Shown: piece after piece, positions 1 through 8,366 of the stretch
Numbering within the stretch: the first letter of the stretch is position 1
Layout: each line of letters starts with the position of its first letter
Source of the DNA: an uncultured Terriglobales bacterium
GTDB taxonomy: Bacteria > Acidobacteriota > Terriglobia > Terriglobales > Acidobacteriaceae
NCBI GenBank assembly: GCA_955652395.1
Contig: CATPBJ010000072.1
Location: 1-32,674 of the forward strand
Length of the DNA: 32,674 nt
Direction: 5' to 3'
The notes under the pieces: generated by a model
The model's input: only the letters and a program-made list of their open reading frames with translations
Database searches by the model: none
What the model was told of the DNA's origin: nothing
Position numbers and translations under genes: made by a program

Positions 1-2845
1 ACCCCAGAATCTGCCCGGTCAGCTTTTCCGTGACCTTTCGTCCGTGCTCGGTCGCTGGCAGCCACTTACCCGCCCGCCCTGCCACCAGACGCGCCACGTG
101 CTCCACCGTCCGCAATAATTCAGCCGCATGGTCGAGTGCCCTGGCATCGCTCTTATCGAGCACTCCGCAACCCACGCAGCGCCAGAGCCGGTCGCGCAGG
201 CTTCCCTGCTTGTGTGCCACGTCATGCTTCACCAGCAGGAAACTGGTGATGAAATCAATGTCGTAGATCGCCCCCGGCGAATATTTGAAGCTCTTCCCGG
301 GTGCTTCTGCCGCTTCCAGTTTTGTCCTCATTTCCCGCACCGCCTGCGTGAAGCCGGGGTCGGTCGCAAATCTCTCGAACAAGATCTTCAGCGTCCCGGT
401 TGCGCGTTCGCCCAGGGCTTGCGAGCCGGCCACAAATCGCATCTTGGTATACATCAGCGCTTCCCAGACTTGCGCCTCGTGCTCGAAATACGCCGCCAAC
501 TGCGCCGGAGTGGAGAGCAGTTCGCCTTCCCCGCCCCGCGGCCGCAAACGCGCATCCAGAGGAAACACCGTGCCTTCCCGCGTGTAAGCCGACAGCGCGT
601 GCATCATCTGTTCCGCGCTCTTGGTCAGGGCGACGCGATCGCCGTCTTCCCCGCACACAAACAAGACATCGGCATCCGACAACAAGTCAAACTCCCCACT
701 TCCCAGTCTACCCAGCGCCATTACCGCCAGACCCTCAGCGTCGGCCAGGCGGATCGCCGTCGCCATCACATCTTCCGCCGCCGCCGTGGTGGCTTCGAAT
801 GATTCGTACACATCGCGCCGCTCGATAACGTCTCGCGCCCCCACTACAAACGCCCGATGCCGGAAGTGCTGTCGAAGCAGCGCCAGCTTCTCCGCGTACG
901 GCGCCCGTGAGTCCCCCAGGTAGGCAAACACAGGATCTCGAGCCGTTTCAGCCAGGCCGAGAGATTTCTCGAACAAGTATCTCCCGCCCGCTGGCCGAGC
1001 AACCTCCTCCAACAGTGCCACGGTGGCAATTTCCTCGGGATGGCGAATCAGTATCTCAGCTAAATAATCGCTCGCTTCAAACAGTGCCAGGGCCCGGCTT
1101 ACCCCCTCCTGATTTCGCCGCACGGCCGCATAGCGTTGCGAACTGCTAAACGCCGAGCCCAAAAACCGGTAAAGATTCTTTCGCGCTTGGGGACTCAGAT
1201 CACGACGGTTTGCAATTTCGTACAGCGCCGGGGCGTCGGTCGCCAGCCGCTCGAGAATCTGCTGGCTGGAAGGGTCCGAAATCGCCGGTTCGAGCGCGCT
1301 GAGCAATTTGAACTCCGCGCCCGGCACCTGCTGCCGTCCGCGGGTCTGCTGCTGATAAATGATTCGCTGGTAAATCTCCGCCACCGCCGCCATGCGACGC
1401 TGCACCACCGACGCCAGATCGCCAGAGAAAAGACCACCCGATGGGTATTCCCCCGGGGCATAGCCTTCCATGGCGCGCTGCAGCACGCGGCAATCGGCTT
1501 CTGATCCCGGCAGTCGGTGGGTCTGCTGTCCCTCGCGTAGTTGCAACCGGTGTTCCAGGTGACGCAGGAACTCATAGGCGCTGCTCAGATCATGAAACTC
1601 CTTGCCGCTGATGTGGCCCTTGTCGTGCAATTTGTGCAGCGAAAACAGCGTTCCGCCAGATCGCAGCCATGGTTCGGCGCCGCCGTACACGCGCTGCAGA
1701 CACTGCACCAGAAATTCAATATCGCGGATTCCCCCGCGATCGATCTTTACAGCGATGGTGGCTTCCGCGTGACCCAGCGTTTTGCCCTTCTGGCGTCGCT
1801 TCTGCATCTTCTCCCGTGCCACCAGCGCAGTCTTGATGGCGGCAAAATTCACTTTCTCGGTGTAGACGTACGGCTGCACCGCGCGAATAAACTCCCGTGC
1901 CAGAACGGTATCTCCCCCCGTGTGCCGGACCTTGATGAGCGCCTGCCGTTCCCAGTCGTGTGCAACTTCGGAGTAGTAAGCCAGAGCCTGCGACAACCGG
2001 ATGGCCAATTCCCCTTCCCCACCCTGGGGCCGCAGGCGCAGGTCGATCCGGAACACCGGCCCTTCCCGCGTAACCCGCGAAAGGATCTCGGTCGTATGCT
2101 GGGCCAGCCGGATGAAATATTCGCGATTGGAAACCGGCGCCCGGGGCGGCTCCTCACCGTCGCCGTAGATGTACATCAGGTCCACGTCCGAGCTGTAGTT
2201 CAGTTCGTTGCCCCCGAGCTTACCCAGGGAGAGGACGGCGAACGGCGTATCCACCAACCGGCCGAAGGCATCCAGATGCTGCGGCGTCCCGTGGCGTCGC
2301 TGCAGCTTACTGTCCGCCTCACGCAGTGCATCCTCGATCAGCACATCAGCCAGGGCCGAGATCTCCGCCGTAGTCTCCGCCAGAGGCGCGATCCTTAGCA
2401 CGTCGCGCAACATGATGCGGACGTACTCCCGCCGCTTGAACCGGGCCAGGATCAGCGCGACATCGCCCTCGGACGAACGGGTACGGAAGCGTGCCAGGCT
2501 CCCGTGAAATTCTTCCTGGGAAAAGCTGCGGTCAAGATTCTTCTCCCGCAGAAAAGACGGCAGCAGGTCCGCATTCTGGATCAGCGTCTCCCCCAGAAAC
2601 CGGCTGTGACCAAAGACCACTATGGCGTAGTGCGCCAGAAAATTATGCTGGTCCAGCAACCGCACCACTTCGGAAGACTCGCAAAGCCGCTCAAACAGCA
2701 GCACCGCGCCATCCGGTTCGGGAGCCTCCGCCAGCAACCCGGGCAGAGCTGACGCCAGAGCAGGCGACAGCCGTGCCCCAACTCGTTCCAGGCTCAGTTG
2801 TGCAGAGGCAGGATCACGAAAGACCAACGAATCGGCACTGCCCAC
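1..2845 (-). CDS. glnE: Bifunctional glutamine synthetase adenylyltransferase/deadenylyltransferase, 3' end off window
   Basis: GlnE attaches AMP to, or removes it from, a tyrosine of type I glutamine synthetase in response to nitrogen status. One reading frame stays open from about 2962 to the window edge, giving about 948 residues, close to the family's usual length (about 950). Two nucleotidyltransferase domains are visible: GKLGGNELNYSSDVDLM from about residue 208 and GRLGSGEFDLLSDADVLF from about residue 712. Each is followed by the helical region typical of the family (RGGIRDIEFLVQ, and YSPGAIYDIDFI near the end). The stop codon lies beyond base 1, probably within a few tens of codons. 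The start is uncertain: the frame opens after a TGA at 2963-2965 and has no ATG near the expected beginning. GTG at 2843-2845 is chosen; TTG at 2825-2827 or 2879-2881 are alternatives. The first codons overlap a hairpin repeat. The target glnA lies 2.3 kb away on the same strand. Confidence 0.93.
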   Translation of the reverse strand, partial: MGSADSLVFRDPASAQLSLERVGARLSPALASALPGLLAEAPEPDGAVLLFERLCESSEVVRLLDQHNFLAHYAIVVFGHSRFLGETLIQNADLLPSFLREKNLDRSFSQEEFHGSLARFRTRSSEGDVALILARFKRREYVRIMLRDVLRIAPLAETTAEISALADVLIEDALREADSKLQRRHGTPQHLDAFGRLVDTPFAVLSLGKLGGNELNYSSDVDLMYIYGDGEEPPRAPVSNREYFIRLAQHTTEILSRVTREGPVFRIDLRLRPQGGEGELAIRLSQALAYYSEVAHDWERQALIKVRHTGGDTVLAREFIRAVQPYVYTEKVNFAAIKTALVAREKMQKRRQKGKTLGHAEATIAVKIDRGGIRDIEFLVQCLQRVYGGAEPWLRSGGTLFSLHKLHDKGHISGKEFHDLSSAYEFLRHLEHRLQLREGQQTHRLPGSEADCRVLQRAMEGYAPGEYPSGGLFSGDLASVVQRRMAAVAEIYQRIIYQQQTRGRQQVPGAEFKLLSALEPAISDPSSQQILERLATDAPALYEIANRRDLSPQARKNLYRFLGSAFSSSQRYAAVRRNQEGVSRALALFEASDYLAEILIRHPEEIATVALLEEVARPAGGRYLFEKSLGLAETARDPVFAYLGDSRAPYAEKLALLRQHFRHRAFVVGARDVIERRDVYESFEATTAAAEDVMATAIRLADAEGLAVMALGRLGSGEFDLLSDADVLFVCGEDGDRVALTKSAEQMMHALSAYTREGTVFPLDARLRPRGGEGELLSTPAQLAAYFEHEAQVWEALMYTKMRFVAGSQALGERATGTLKILFERFATDPGFTQAVREMRTKLEAAEAPGKSFKYSPGAIYDIDFITSFLLVKHDVAHKQGSLRDRLWRCVGCGVLDKSDARALDHAAELLRTVEHVARLVAGRAGKWLPATEHGRKVTEKLTGQILG

Positions 2846-2892
2846 GTAGGAGCGGGTCTCTGACCCTCCCTGGCCGAGCAAGGCTCGGCTAC
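2843..2892. repeat. Hairpin repeat family A, copy 1 (5' end of glnE)
   Basis: This about 50-base unit matches copies at 13084-13132 and 20944-20993. It starts with CACGTAGG, then has a hairpin around GGGTCTCTGACCC and a second hairpin GCCGAGCAAGGCTCGGC. It is the most diverged of the three copies and lies at the uncertain start of glnE, where the glnE frame reads through it. Confidence 0.8.
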
Positions 2893-2973
2893 TCTCCCCC
2901 GGAGTTCGAGGCCGGGGCTCATTTGGCAGCTTCGATGGAGGCAAGACTCTCGGCTCGAATTGTCAGCATACCC

Positions 2974-3555
2974 TCAATACCGCCTCGTCCCGAAATATTT
3001 CCGCACCCCGATCGTGTTGTAACGGCCCCAGGGCCCGTTGGGCCCAAGGTCGGCCGGACCCAGGTTCCGGTCCCGTGCTCCAAACCGGCTGAACAGAAAA
3101 TGCTGGGTCACCCGAAATTCGAACCCTTTGCCGAGGTAAAGCCCGCCACCCCACGAGTTCTCTACGCCAATGGCGGCCATCGACCAGGTATAAAGCGTTT
3201 GCGGAAGATTTTTGCCGAACAGAAACCTGGGCTCTTCAAACAGGAACAACCTCCGGAACTGCCCGCGGCCAAAAGGATGCGCTTCCACATACCCGGAGAT
3301 CATGTAACGCGCGAAGGCGTTACAGGGATCGTTTACGCCTCCAGAAATTCCAGCGTCCGCCCGGCACAAATTCGGATCAATCTCATTATGCGGAGGTGCC
3401 AGGTCGAACTGTCCGTATCCCCAGAACGTGTCGCGGGGAAGAAACATTCGCTCTGAGCGGTCATGAGTCACGGTGCGTTGCGCGGGATCAGTTTGTGCTG
3501 ACAACAGTCCAGACAGGGTCAGACATAGAAAAATCCAAAGCAGCGCCTGCTTCAT
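2974..3555 (-). CDS. Small secreted protein of unknown function (possible envelope protein)
   Basis: This 193-residue protein begins MKQALLWIFLCLTLSGLLSAQ, a clear signal peptide with a likely cleavage after SAQ, so it is exported. The frame opens further upstream, but the ATG at 3553-3555 is chosen because GCGGAGG lies just before it and it places the signal peptide at the N terminus. The mature part is rich in aromatic residues and glycine (FWGYGQFDLAPP, SWGGGLYLGKGFEFR, YNTIGVRKYFG). That alternating beta-like pattern would suit a small outer-membrane or periplasmic beta protein, but this is inference. No catalytic motif is evident. It lies just upstream of glnE on the same strand, with the family A repeat between them, and could share its transcript. 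Confidence 0.75.
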   Translation of the reverse strand: MKQALLWIFLCLTLSGLLSAQTDPAQRTVTHDRSERMFLPRDTFWGYGQFDLAPPHNEIDPNLCRADAGISGGVNDPCNAFARYMISGYVEAHPFGRGQFRRLFLFEEPRFLFGKNLPQTLYTWSMAAIGVENSWGGGLYLGKGFEFRVTQHFLFSRFGARDRNLGPADLGPNGPWGRYNTIGVRKYFGTRRY

Positions 3556-3946
3556 GAGGCCTCCGCAAAAATTTTGCCGCGTTACTTGACGAACATCAGG
3601 GCCGGGCCCCCGGATATGGCTGGTGGTCCTCGGAATCCGCCCGGAACCGCGTGGCCGCGGGTGCAATATTGTAAACCAGGGGGCAAAGTTTTGAGACAAG
3701 AAGTGATCGAACGCGGGGAGGAAGGAGAAATTTCAAGCCGCCGCCGATTCGGTCTTTTTGCGAACTTTGCGCAACCTGGGCGCACTTTGCGGTCAAGAAT
3801 TTGATCTTGTCGAAAGTCAATCAAAAATCTTGAACCGCAAAGGCCGCAAAGACTGCGCGATTCTTCCCCCGGGTTGCGCTGTCCACCGCCCTCCGGTATT
3901 CTCGTCTCAATCTCGTCCGGACGTTCAGCAGCGCTAAGGAGATCTC
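3556..3946. other. Intergenic region between divergent genes, with an inverted repeat
   Basis: These 391 bases separate the divergent secreted-protein gene and the peroxidase gene. No convincing coding sequence is seen: the short frames here are not preceded by a ribosome binding site and do not resemble proteins. The main structure is the CTTTGCGG...CCGCAAAG inverted repeat listed separately. Promoters for both flanking genes must lie here, but no strong -35/-10 pair was picked out. Confidence 0.6.
3785..3842. repeat. Inverted repeat with CTTTGCGGTCAAGA arms
   Basis: The left arm (3785-3802, CTTTGCGGTCAAGAATTT) pairs with the right arm (3824-3842, ending TTGAACCGCAAAG), with one bulged base and a spacer of about 20 bases. 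It is followed by a further GGCCGCAAAGACTGCGC. Hairpins built on CGCAAAG blocks recur in bacterial intergenic DNA, so this is probably a dispersed repeat rather than an operator. There is no terminal T-run to make it a terminator. Confidence 0.65.
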
Positions 3947-4516
3947 ATGAAGGCTGTGCGCAACGGAAGTGTCCGCATATCTCTGGTACTGGGATTGGTG
4001 TTCATTATGGCTGGACCCGCTCTCGCGGCAAACATCTATGACTTCACCCTGCCCTCGATCGACGACAAACCCATGCCTCTGGCGGAATTCAAAAACAAGG
4101 TAGTTCTGGTGGTTAATGTCGCCAGCCGCTGCGGCTACACGCCACAGTACAGCGCGTTGGAGTCTTTGTATGAGAAATACAAGGACCAGGGCTTCGTTAT
4201 TGTCGGCTTCCCGGCCAACAATTTCGGCGCCCAGGAACCGGGCACCAACGAGGAAATCAAGACGTTCTGTTCCCGAAAGTACAACGTGACATTTCCGATG
4301 TACAGCAAAGTGTCCGTTAAGGGGGATGACCAAACACCGCTATACCAGTACCTCACCAAGCAGACCAGCCCTTCCATCGCGGGCGAAATCAAGTGGAACT
4401 TCACGAAATTCCTGGTCGACCGGAACGGTAACGTAGTGCAACGCTTCGAATCCGCAGTGACTCCGGATTCGAAAGAAGTGGTCTCCGCGATCGAGAAGCA
4501 GTTGAGCCAGAAATAG
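3947..4516 (+). CDS. Exported glutathione peroxidase family protein (thiol type)
   Basis: This enzyme reduces hydroperoxides with a peroxidatic cysteine. In non-selenium members the electrons usually come from thioredoxin rather than glutathione. The 189-residue product starts with a signal peptide (residues 1-28, ending GPALAA), so it acts outside the cytoplasm. The catalytic tetrad is visible: Cys62 in ASRCGYTPQY, Gln96 in NNFGAQEPG, and Trp150-Asn151 in IKWNFTKF. Cys108 in KTFCSRKYN is placed as the resolving cysteine of thioredoxin-dependent members. Cysteine, not selenocysteine, is encoded at the active site. The start has AAGGAG seven bases upstream of the ATG. It is a single gene with its own upstream region. 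Confidence 0.93.
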   Translation: MKAVRNGSVRISLVLGLVFIMAGPALAANIYDFTLPSIDDKPMPLAEFKNKVVLVVNVASRCGYTPQYSALESLYEKYKDQGFVIVGFPANNFGAQEPGTNEEIKTFCSRKYNVTFPMYSKVSVKGDDQTPLYQYLTKQTSPSIAGEIKWNFTKFLVDRNGNVVQRFESAVTPDSKEVVSAIEKQLSQK

Positions 4517-4693
4517 CGGATGCCAGAGAAAAACCGTATTCATCATACCTAAGGCAATTTTGTCTACGTAAATTCATATCAAATTTTTCTATTCCTCCAA
4601 CAACTAGAAGTGATGGCGAGCCTAAGTCCCAATTTGGCTTAGGGATACGTTTGGCCCGCGTATTGCTACCAGAGTCTGCACCGGGGGTGAACA

Positions 4694-5008
4694 ATGCCAC
4701 AGGAGGTCTCTATCTCCTACCAAGCGGTCAAGAGCAAGGTCTACAAGCTGGTTGACGCAATGGTCGAAGGCGACAAGAATCCAATCGAGGTTCAAGAGTC
4801 CATTCGGCGCTGGTGGAAGCTGATTCATCCTTCTGATCGCGCCGTAGCCCAAAAATATCTCCTCATGGTGCTGGAAAAATCCAATTCCACCTTGGGAGCG
4901 ATCGTGCTCGGACTCCCAGATGCTCAGGAAGTGAAGGCGGTCCGGAGCTTGAACGTCGAAGGCCTTTCCGTGCGGGCCGACCGAACTGCGGTTAGCAGCC
5001 CGGTCTAA
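4694..5008 (+). CDS. Hypothetical protein, 104 residues
   Basis: I do not recognise this family. The product is soluble, largely helical in appearance, and has no signal peptide or membrane segment. It contains a Trp-Trp pair in SIRRWWKLIHPSDRAVAQKY, followed by a helix ending in MVLEKSN. A GGGGGTG ribosome binding site precedes the ATG and a strong rho-independent terminator follows the stop, so it is a bounded single-gene unit. This, with normal codon use, supports it being real. The TGTCGAAGG-like tail and short length give no hint of function. Confidence 0.7.
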   Translation: MPQEVSISYQAVKSKVYKLVDAMVEGDKNPIEVQESIRRWWKLIHPSDRAVAQKYLLMVLEKSNSTLGAIVLGLPDAQEVKAVRSLNVEGLSVRADRTAVSSPV

Positions 5009-5023
5009 ACACCTTAAGAAACG

Positions 5024-5053
5024 AAAAAGCCCGGCACCAGCCGGGCTTTTTCC
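5024..5053 (+). terminator. Rho-independent terminator
   Basis: A perfect stem AAAAAGCCCGGC / GCCGGGCTTTTT with an ACCA loop is followed by TTCC. It ends the 4694-5008 gene. The A-run at the start of the stem would also let it act on the other strand, but a further repeat separates it from glnA. Confidence 0.92.
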
Positions 5054-5071
5054 TTTTGTAGCTTCGATTTT

Positions 5072-5124
5072 TGTAGCGCCGGCGTCCCGCCGGATGTCGC
5101 GAGGGCATCATGCCCTCGCCCCCG
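5072..5124. repeat. Hairpin repeat family B, copy 1
   Basis: GTAGCGCCGGCGTCCCGCCGG is followed by a second hairpin CGAGGGCATCATGCCCTCG. A related unit is at 10870-10914, where the first half matches at all but a base or two and the second half differs but keeps the hairpin form. Both copies sit directly behind a terminator and at the 3' end of a minus-strand gene. Confidence 0.8.
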
Positions 5125-5135
5125 CAATCCAGCCA

Positions 5136-6548
5136 CTAAATGTCGTAGTACAGCGCAAATTCATAGGGATGCGGTCGCAGCCTGACCGCGTCCACTTCTT
5201 TGGTCCGCTTGTACTCCACATAAGTGCTCAACAACTCCTCGGTAAACACATCGCCCTTGAGCAGAAACCCGTGGTCCCGCTCCAGCGCGTCCAGCGCATC
5301 CTCTAACGAGCCCGGCATGGACGGCACCTTGGCCAACTCTTCCGGCCCCAGGTCATAGATGTCCTTGTCCAACGGCTGCCCCGGGTCCATCTTGTTCTCA
5401 ATTCCGTCCAGCCCCGCCATCATCATCGCCGCAAACGCCATGTAGGGATTGCAACTCGGGTCTGGCGGCCGGAACTCCACCCGCTTGGCTTTCGGTGAGG
5501 CCGAATACATGGGAATACGGCACGCAGCCGAACGGTTGCGCCGCGAGTACGCCAGGTTCACTGGCGCTTCAAATCCCGGTACCAGCCGCTTGTACGAATT
5601 GGTAGTCGGCGCGATGATGGCCGCCAGCGCCGGCCCGTGCTTGATCAGTCCCCCGATATACCACAGCGCGATTTGTGATATCCCCGCATAGCCATCGCCG
5701 GCAAACAGCGGCTTGCCACCCTTCCATAGCGATTGATGGGTGTGCATGCCACTGCCGTTGTCTCCGTAGATCGGCTTGGGCATGAAGGTAACGGTCTTTC
5801 CGTACTGGTTGGCCACATTCTTCACGATGTACTTGTAGAGCATCATGTGGTCCGCCGAGCGCACCAGTGAGTCGAACTTCAGATCGATTTCGGTCTGCCC
5901 TCCAGTCGCCACTTCGTGATGGTGGCACTCCACTTCGAGGTCGCAGTTCTGCATGGTCAGGACCATCTCGCTGCGCAGGTCCTGGTAGTGGTCGGTCGGA
6001 GGCACCGGAAAATAACCTTCCTTGTAGCGCGGACGGTATCCCTGGTTGTTCTCCACCCGCCCCGAATTCCACCGTCCCTCTTCCGCGTCGATAAAGTAAA
6101 AGCCGTGCTGCTCGCGCTGGTCAAAGCGCACGTTGTCGAAGATGAAAAACTCGGCCTCAGCCCCGAAATAGGCAGTGTCCGCCAGTCCGGTCGAGCTCAA
6201 ATACATTTCCGCCTTCTTCGCAATGTAGCGCGGGTCGCGGTCATAGCGCTGCTTGGTAACCGGGTCCACCACGTCGCACACCATCACCAGGGTCGGAACT
6301 TCGGTGAAAGGATCAAGAATGAAGCTGTTCGGGTCCGGAATCAACAGCATGTCGCTCTCATGAATCGCCGCCCAGCCCCGGATCGACGAACCGTCCATGC
6401 CATACACTTCGTCGAACGCCGCCTCGCTCAACTGGTCAATGGGATAGGAAACATGGTGCTGCAGTCCGGGCAAGTCGGTAAAGCGGAGATCTAACATCTT
6501 GACCCCGTTCTTCTTGACAAATTCGAGAACGGTTTTCGGGTCGGCCAT
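5136..6548 (-). CDS. glnA: Glutamine synthetase type I
   Basis: GlnA condenses glutamate and ammonia to glutamine using ATP and forms a cytoplasmic dodecamer. The 470-residue length suits the I-beta subgroup. Visible hallmarks are the beta-grasp N-terminal domain ([14 protein letters not shown]), DGSSIRGW, the metal-binding [21 protein letters not shown], the ATP-site [13 protein letters not shown], and the [10 protein letters not shown] stretch. Tyr398 in [11 protein letters not shown] matches the adenylylated tyrosine of enteric enzymes, so control by the GlnE encoded at the left end is expected. The ATG is preceded by AAAGGAA. The nearest upstream gene is the divergent LysR regulator. No glnB or glnK signalling gene is in the window. 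Confidence 0.97.
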   Translation of the reverse strand: MADPKTVLEFVKKNGVKMLDLRFTDLPGLQHHVSYPIDQLSEAAFDEVYGMDGSSIRGWAAIHESDMLLIPDPNSFILDPFTEVPTLVMVCDVVDPVTKQRYDRDPRYIAKKAEMYLSSTGLADTAYFGAEAEFFIFDNVRFDQREQHGFYFIDAEEGRWNSGRVENNQGYRPRYKEGYFPVPPTDHYQDLRSEMVLTMQNCDLEVECHHHEVATGGQTEIDLKFDSLVRSADHMMLYKYIVKNVANQYGKTVTFMPKPIYGDNGSGMHTHQSLWKGGKPLFAGDGYAGISQIALWYIGGLIKHGPALAAIIAPTTNSYKRLVPGFEAPVNLAYSRRNRSAACRIPMYSASPKAKRVEFRPPDPSCNPYMAFAAMMMAGLDGIENKMDPGQPLDKDIYDLGPEELAKVPSMPGSLEDALDALERDHGFLLKGDVFTEELLSTYVEYKRTKEVDAVRLRPHPYEFALYYDI

Positions 6549-6662
6549 AGATCATTCCTTTCGGATCTCTATTCTTGGTTCTTATTGACCCGGCTTCAGG
6601 CGCCGCCAGGTTTAGGGCCGCGTTGCAAATGCCGTGTTTTAAGCGAAGAGAGCGTGCCTGCT

Positions 6663-6677
6663 ACAATCTCGCATTGT
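6663..6677. promoter_or_regulatory. Dyad ACAAT-N5-ATTGT, possible LysR-type operator
   Basis: A perfect 5-base dyad with a 5-base centre (CTCGC) lies between divergent glnA and the LysR gene, about 200 bases from the regulator's start. The size and T-N11-A shape match the loose LysR consensus. Such short dyads occur by chance, so this is a suggestion only. Confidence 0.25.
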
Positions 6678-6805
6678 GTCAGCCGCACGTAACTTTAAAG
6701 GTGGTTGGCCTGTGCAAGGAAATATATAGTTTTTATGGCCCGGATAACGAAGCCTTATGCACCCGGATCTGGTTAGTTTTCAGACAGCTACGCTGCTTGT
6801 AGCGT

Positions 6806-6874
6806 TCAGCATTCAGCACTCAGCATTCAGTTCGCCAATTGAAAGCTGACTGCTGAGTGCTGATGGCTGAGTGC
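6806..6874. repeat. Palindromic ACTCAGCA mini-repeat
   Basis: The left side is built of CAGCATTCAGCACTCAGCATTCAG and the right side of CTGACTGCTGAGTGCTGATGGCTGAGTGCT, roughly the reverse complement, around a CAATTG centre. It ends five bases before the LysR ATG, so it occupies the place of a ribosome binding site. Related CTGA/ACTGA-rich mini-repeats lie at 12091-12121, 17919-17938 and 23650-23719. Confidence 0.75.
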
Positions 6875-6878
6875 TTTC

Positions 6879-7811
6879 ATGGACTTTGAACAGCTAGAAA
6901 CGTTTCTCCAGGTCGCGCGCCACAGCTCCTTCTCCCGGGCTGCGGAGAAGCGCTTCCGTACCCAGCCGGCTATTTCATCCCAGATTCGGGCCCTGGAGGA
7001 GGAAGTCGGCGCCAAGCTGCTCGACCGCTCCGGAGGGAAAGTTTCCATCACTGCCTCCGGCAAGCTGTTCCAGAAGTATGCTGAGGAGATTCTTGAAGCC
7101 CGCAAAGCTGTCCTGACTGCCATTGCCGAAACCGAACGCGTACCCCGCGGAGAGATCATCGTGGGCGCCAATGAAGGCACCTGCCTGCACATCCTCCCTG
7201 AAGTCTTCGCCGAGTTCAAGAAGCAATACCCGGACGTGGCCGTCAACATCACGCGTGCCGATTACGGCAAGATTCTCGACTCGGTCATCGACAATTCGGT
7301 GGACTTCGGCTTCGTGTCCCTGCCCGTGACCGACCCTCGCCTGACCGTTGTCCTGATTCATCGTGACGAGCTCGTAGTCATCGCGCCTCCCCAGCACCCG
7401 CTGGCGAAGCTGAAGTCTGCCCCCATCTGCGAGGTCGCCAAGTTCCCCCTGGTCATGCCCAAAGCCGGACATACGCGGGACGCCCTGGAAGAGCTCTTCC
7501 ACGAAAACAAGCTGAAACCGCAGATCGCCATGGAACTCGATTCCAGCGAACTGCTCAAACGCTTCATCGCCGCCGATGTAGGCGTGGGCTTCATCGCTCG
7601 CTCCAACGTGCAGGAAGACGTCCAGGCCAAAGTGCTGGTCGCGGTCCCTATGGCGGAGACCCCGATTCGCCGCGACCTGGCCCTCGTGTTCCGCAAAGAC
7701 AAGGCCCTCAGCCGTGCCGCCCTCGCGTTCATAGACACAACCGTGAAGATCAAAGCAGCGGACGCGACGGTTAGCGCAAAACTCTTTGCTGCGACACTTG
7801 CAAAACCATGA
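6879..7811 (+). CDS. LysR family transcriptional regulator
   Basis: This 310-residue protein has an N-terminal winged helix-turn-helix (residues 1-60: FEQLETFLQVARHSSFSRAA, then TQPAISSQIRALEEEVGAKL) and a C-terminal periplasmic-binding-like effector domain from about residue 90. It is a cytoplasmic regulator that usually activates a divergent gene or operon in response to a small molecule. The divergent gene here is glnA, 330 bases away, but the ligand and target cannot be read from the sequence. The chosen ATG gives the standard LysR N terminus. It has no Shine-Dalgarno sequence because a palindromic mini-repeat abuts it. The start of the 7808 frame overlaps its stop (ATGA), but the downstream cupin probably starts later. 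Confidence 0.93.
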   Translation: MDFEQLETFLQVARHSSFSRAAEKRFRTQPAISSQIRALEEEVGAKLLDRSGGKVSITASGKLFQKYAEEILEARKAVLTAIAETERVPRGEIIVGANEGTCLHILPEVFAEFKKQYPDVAVNITRADYGKILDSVIDNSVDFGFVSLPVTDPRLTVVLIHRDELVVIAPPQHPLAKLKSAPICEVAKFPLVMPKAGHTRDALEELFHENKLKPQIAMELDSSELLKRFIAADVGVGFIARSNVQEDVQAKVLVAVPMAETPIRRDLALVFRKDKALSRAALAFIDTTVKIKAADATVSAKLFAATLAKP

Positions 7812-7972
7812 GCAGTAACGGTGCGAACGCGATTCCAGTGGGCAGGGTCGACGTCTCTCTCCCCGTGGTCAACACGGTACAGGTTGCGGGTGGGGCTGTC
7901 CCAACTTCCCTGTCGCTTGACGATCACCGGAACTCCCAAGCTGCTGTGCTAGGATGCGTTCCGGAGGTTTCT

Positions 7973-8293
7973 ATGCCGTTTGTCGACATCCGCAGCCTCC
8001 GGGTCATCGAGCGTTTGCCCGGTTGGCATGGACGCTATTTTCATTCGCCTAACATGACATTCGCGCATTACGATTTCGTGCGTGGCTCCTCCATTCCCGA
8101 GCACTTCCATCCTCAAGAAGAAGTCTACGAAGTCATCGAGGGCGAGCTTGAGGTAACTATCGAAGGCGTGGCTCAGATCGCCCGACCGGGGATGGTCGCG
8201 ATCGTGCCGGCCGGTGTCCGCCATTCGATCAAAGCCCTGACCGACGGCCGGGCAATCATCGTCGACTATCCTCTAAGGCCCGAGTTCAAGTAG
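7973..8293 (+). CDS. Single-domain cupin protein
   Basis: This 106-residue protein is a small beta-barrel cupin. Motif 1 is HFHPQEEVYEVIEGEL, with His44, His46 and Glu50, and motif 2 is PGMVAIVPAGVRH, with His84. These four residues normally bind one metal ion. Small cupins of this type include isomerases, dioxygenases and sugar- or ligand-binding proteins, and nothing here decides between them. The start at 7973 has GGAGG six bases upstream. The frame is open back to an ATG at 7808 that overlaps the LysR stop, but that 55-residue extension looks non-coding and has no ribosome binding site. It may be co-transcribed with the LysR gene. Confidence 0.88.
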   Translation: MPFVDIRSLRVIERLPGWHGRYFHSPNMTFAHYDFVRGSSIPEHFHPQEEVYEVIEGELEVTIEGVAQIARPGMVAIVPAGVRHSIKALTDGRAIIVDYPLRPEFK

Positions 8294-8366
8294 CCGCACG
8301 GTACCGCGACTGGCTCGGCGCGCGCGTCATTTTTTGGGTCTCGGGTTGTGCGCTAAAATTCCCGCA

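Larger units (their letters stand above)
6549..6878. other. Divergent intergenic region between glnA and the LysR gene
   Basis: These 330 bases hold no credible gene. They contain a short dyad (6663-6677) and, next to the LysR start, a palindromic mini-repeat (6806-6874). The promoters of both genes must lie here. A TACAAT hexamer at 6662-6667 on the plus strand is a possible -10 box. I could not find a clear sigma-54 site (GG-N10-GC with TGC) for glnA. Confidence 0.55.

Noticed and set aside
128..802. A 224-residue plus-strand open frame
   Set aside because: Antisense to the second nucleotidyltransferase domain of glnE; the glnE frame is open and matches the family throughout.
1541..2398. 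A 285-residue plus-strand open frame
   Set aside because: Antisense to the conserved nucleotidyltransferase domain of glnE.
2491..3456. A 321-residue plus-strand open frame
   Set aside because: It is the antisense shadow of glnE's 5' end and of the secreted-protein gene, both of which have clear family or signal-peptide evidence on the minus strand.
6575..6802. A 75-residue plus-strand open frame between glnA and LysR
   Set aside because: No ribosome binding site, no family resemblance, and in a region that should hold divergent promoters.
7808..7972. An upstream start for the cupin overlapping the LysR stop (ATGA)
   Set aside because: The added 55 residues look unlike protein and have no ribosome binding site, while GGAGG precedes the ATG at 7973.
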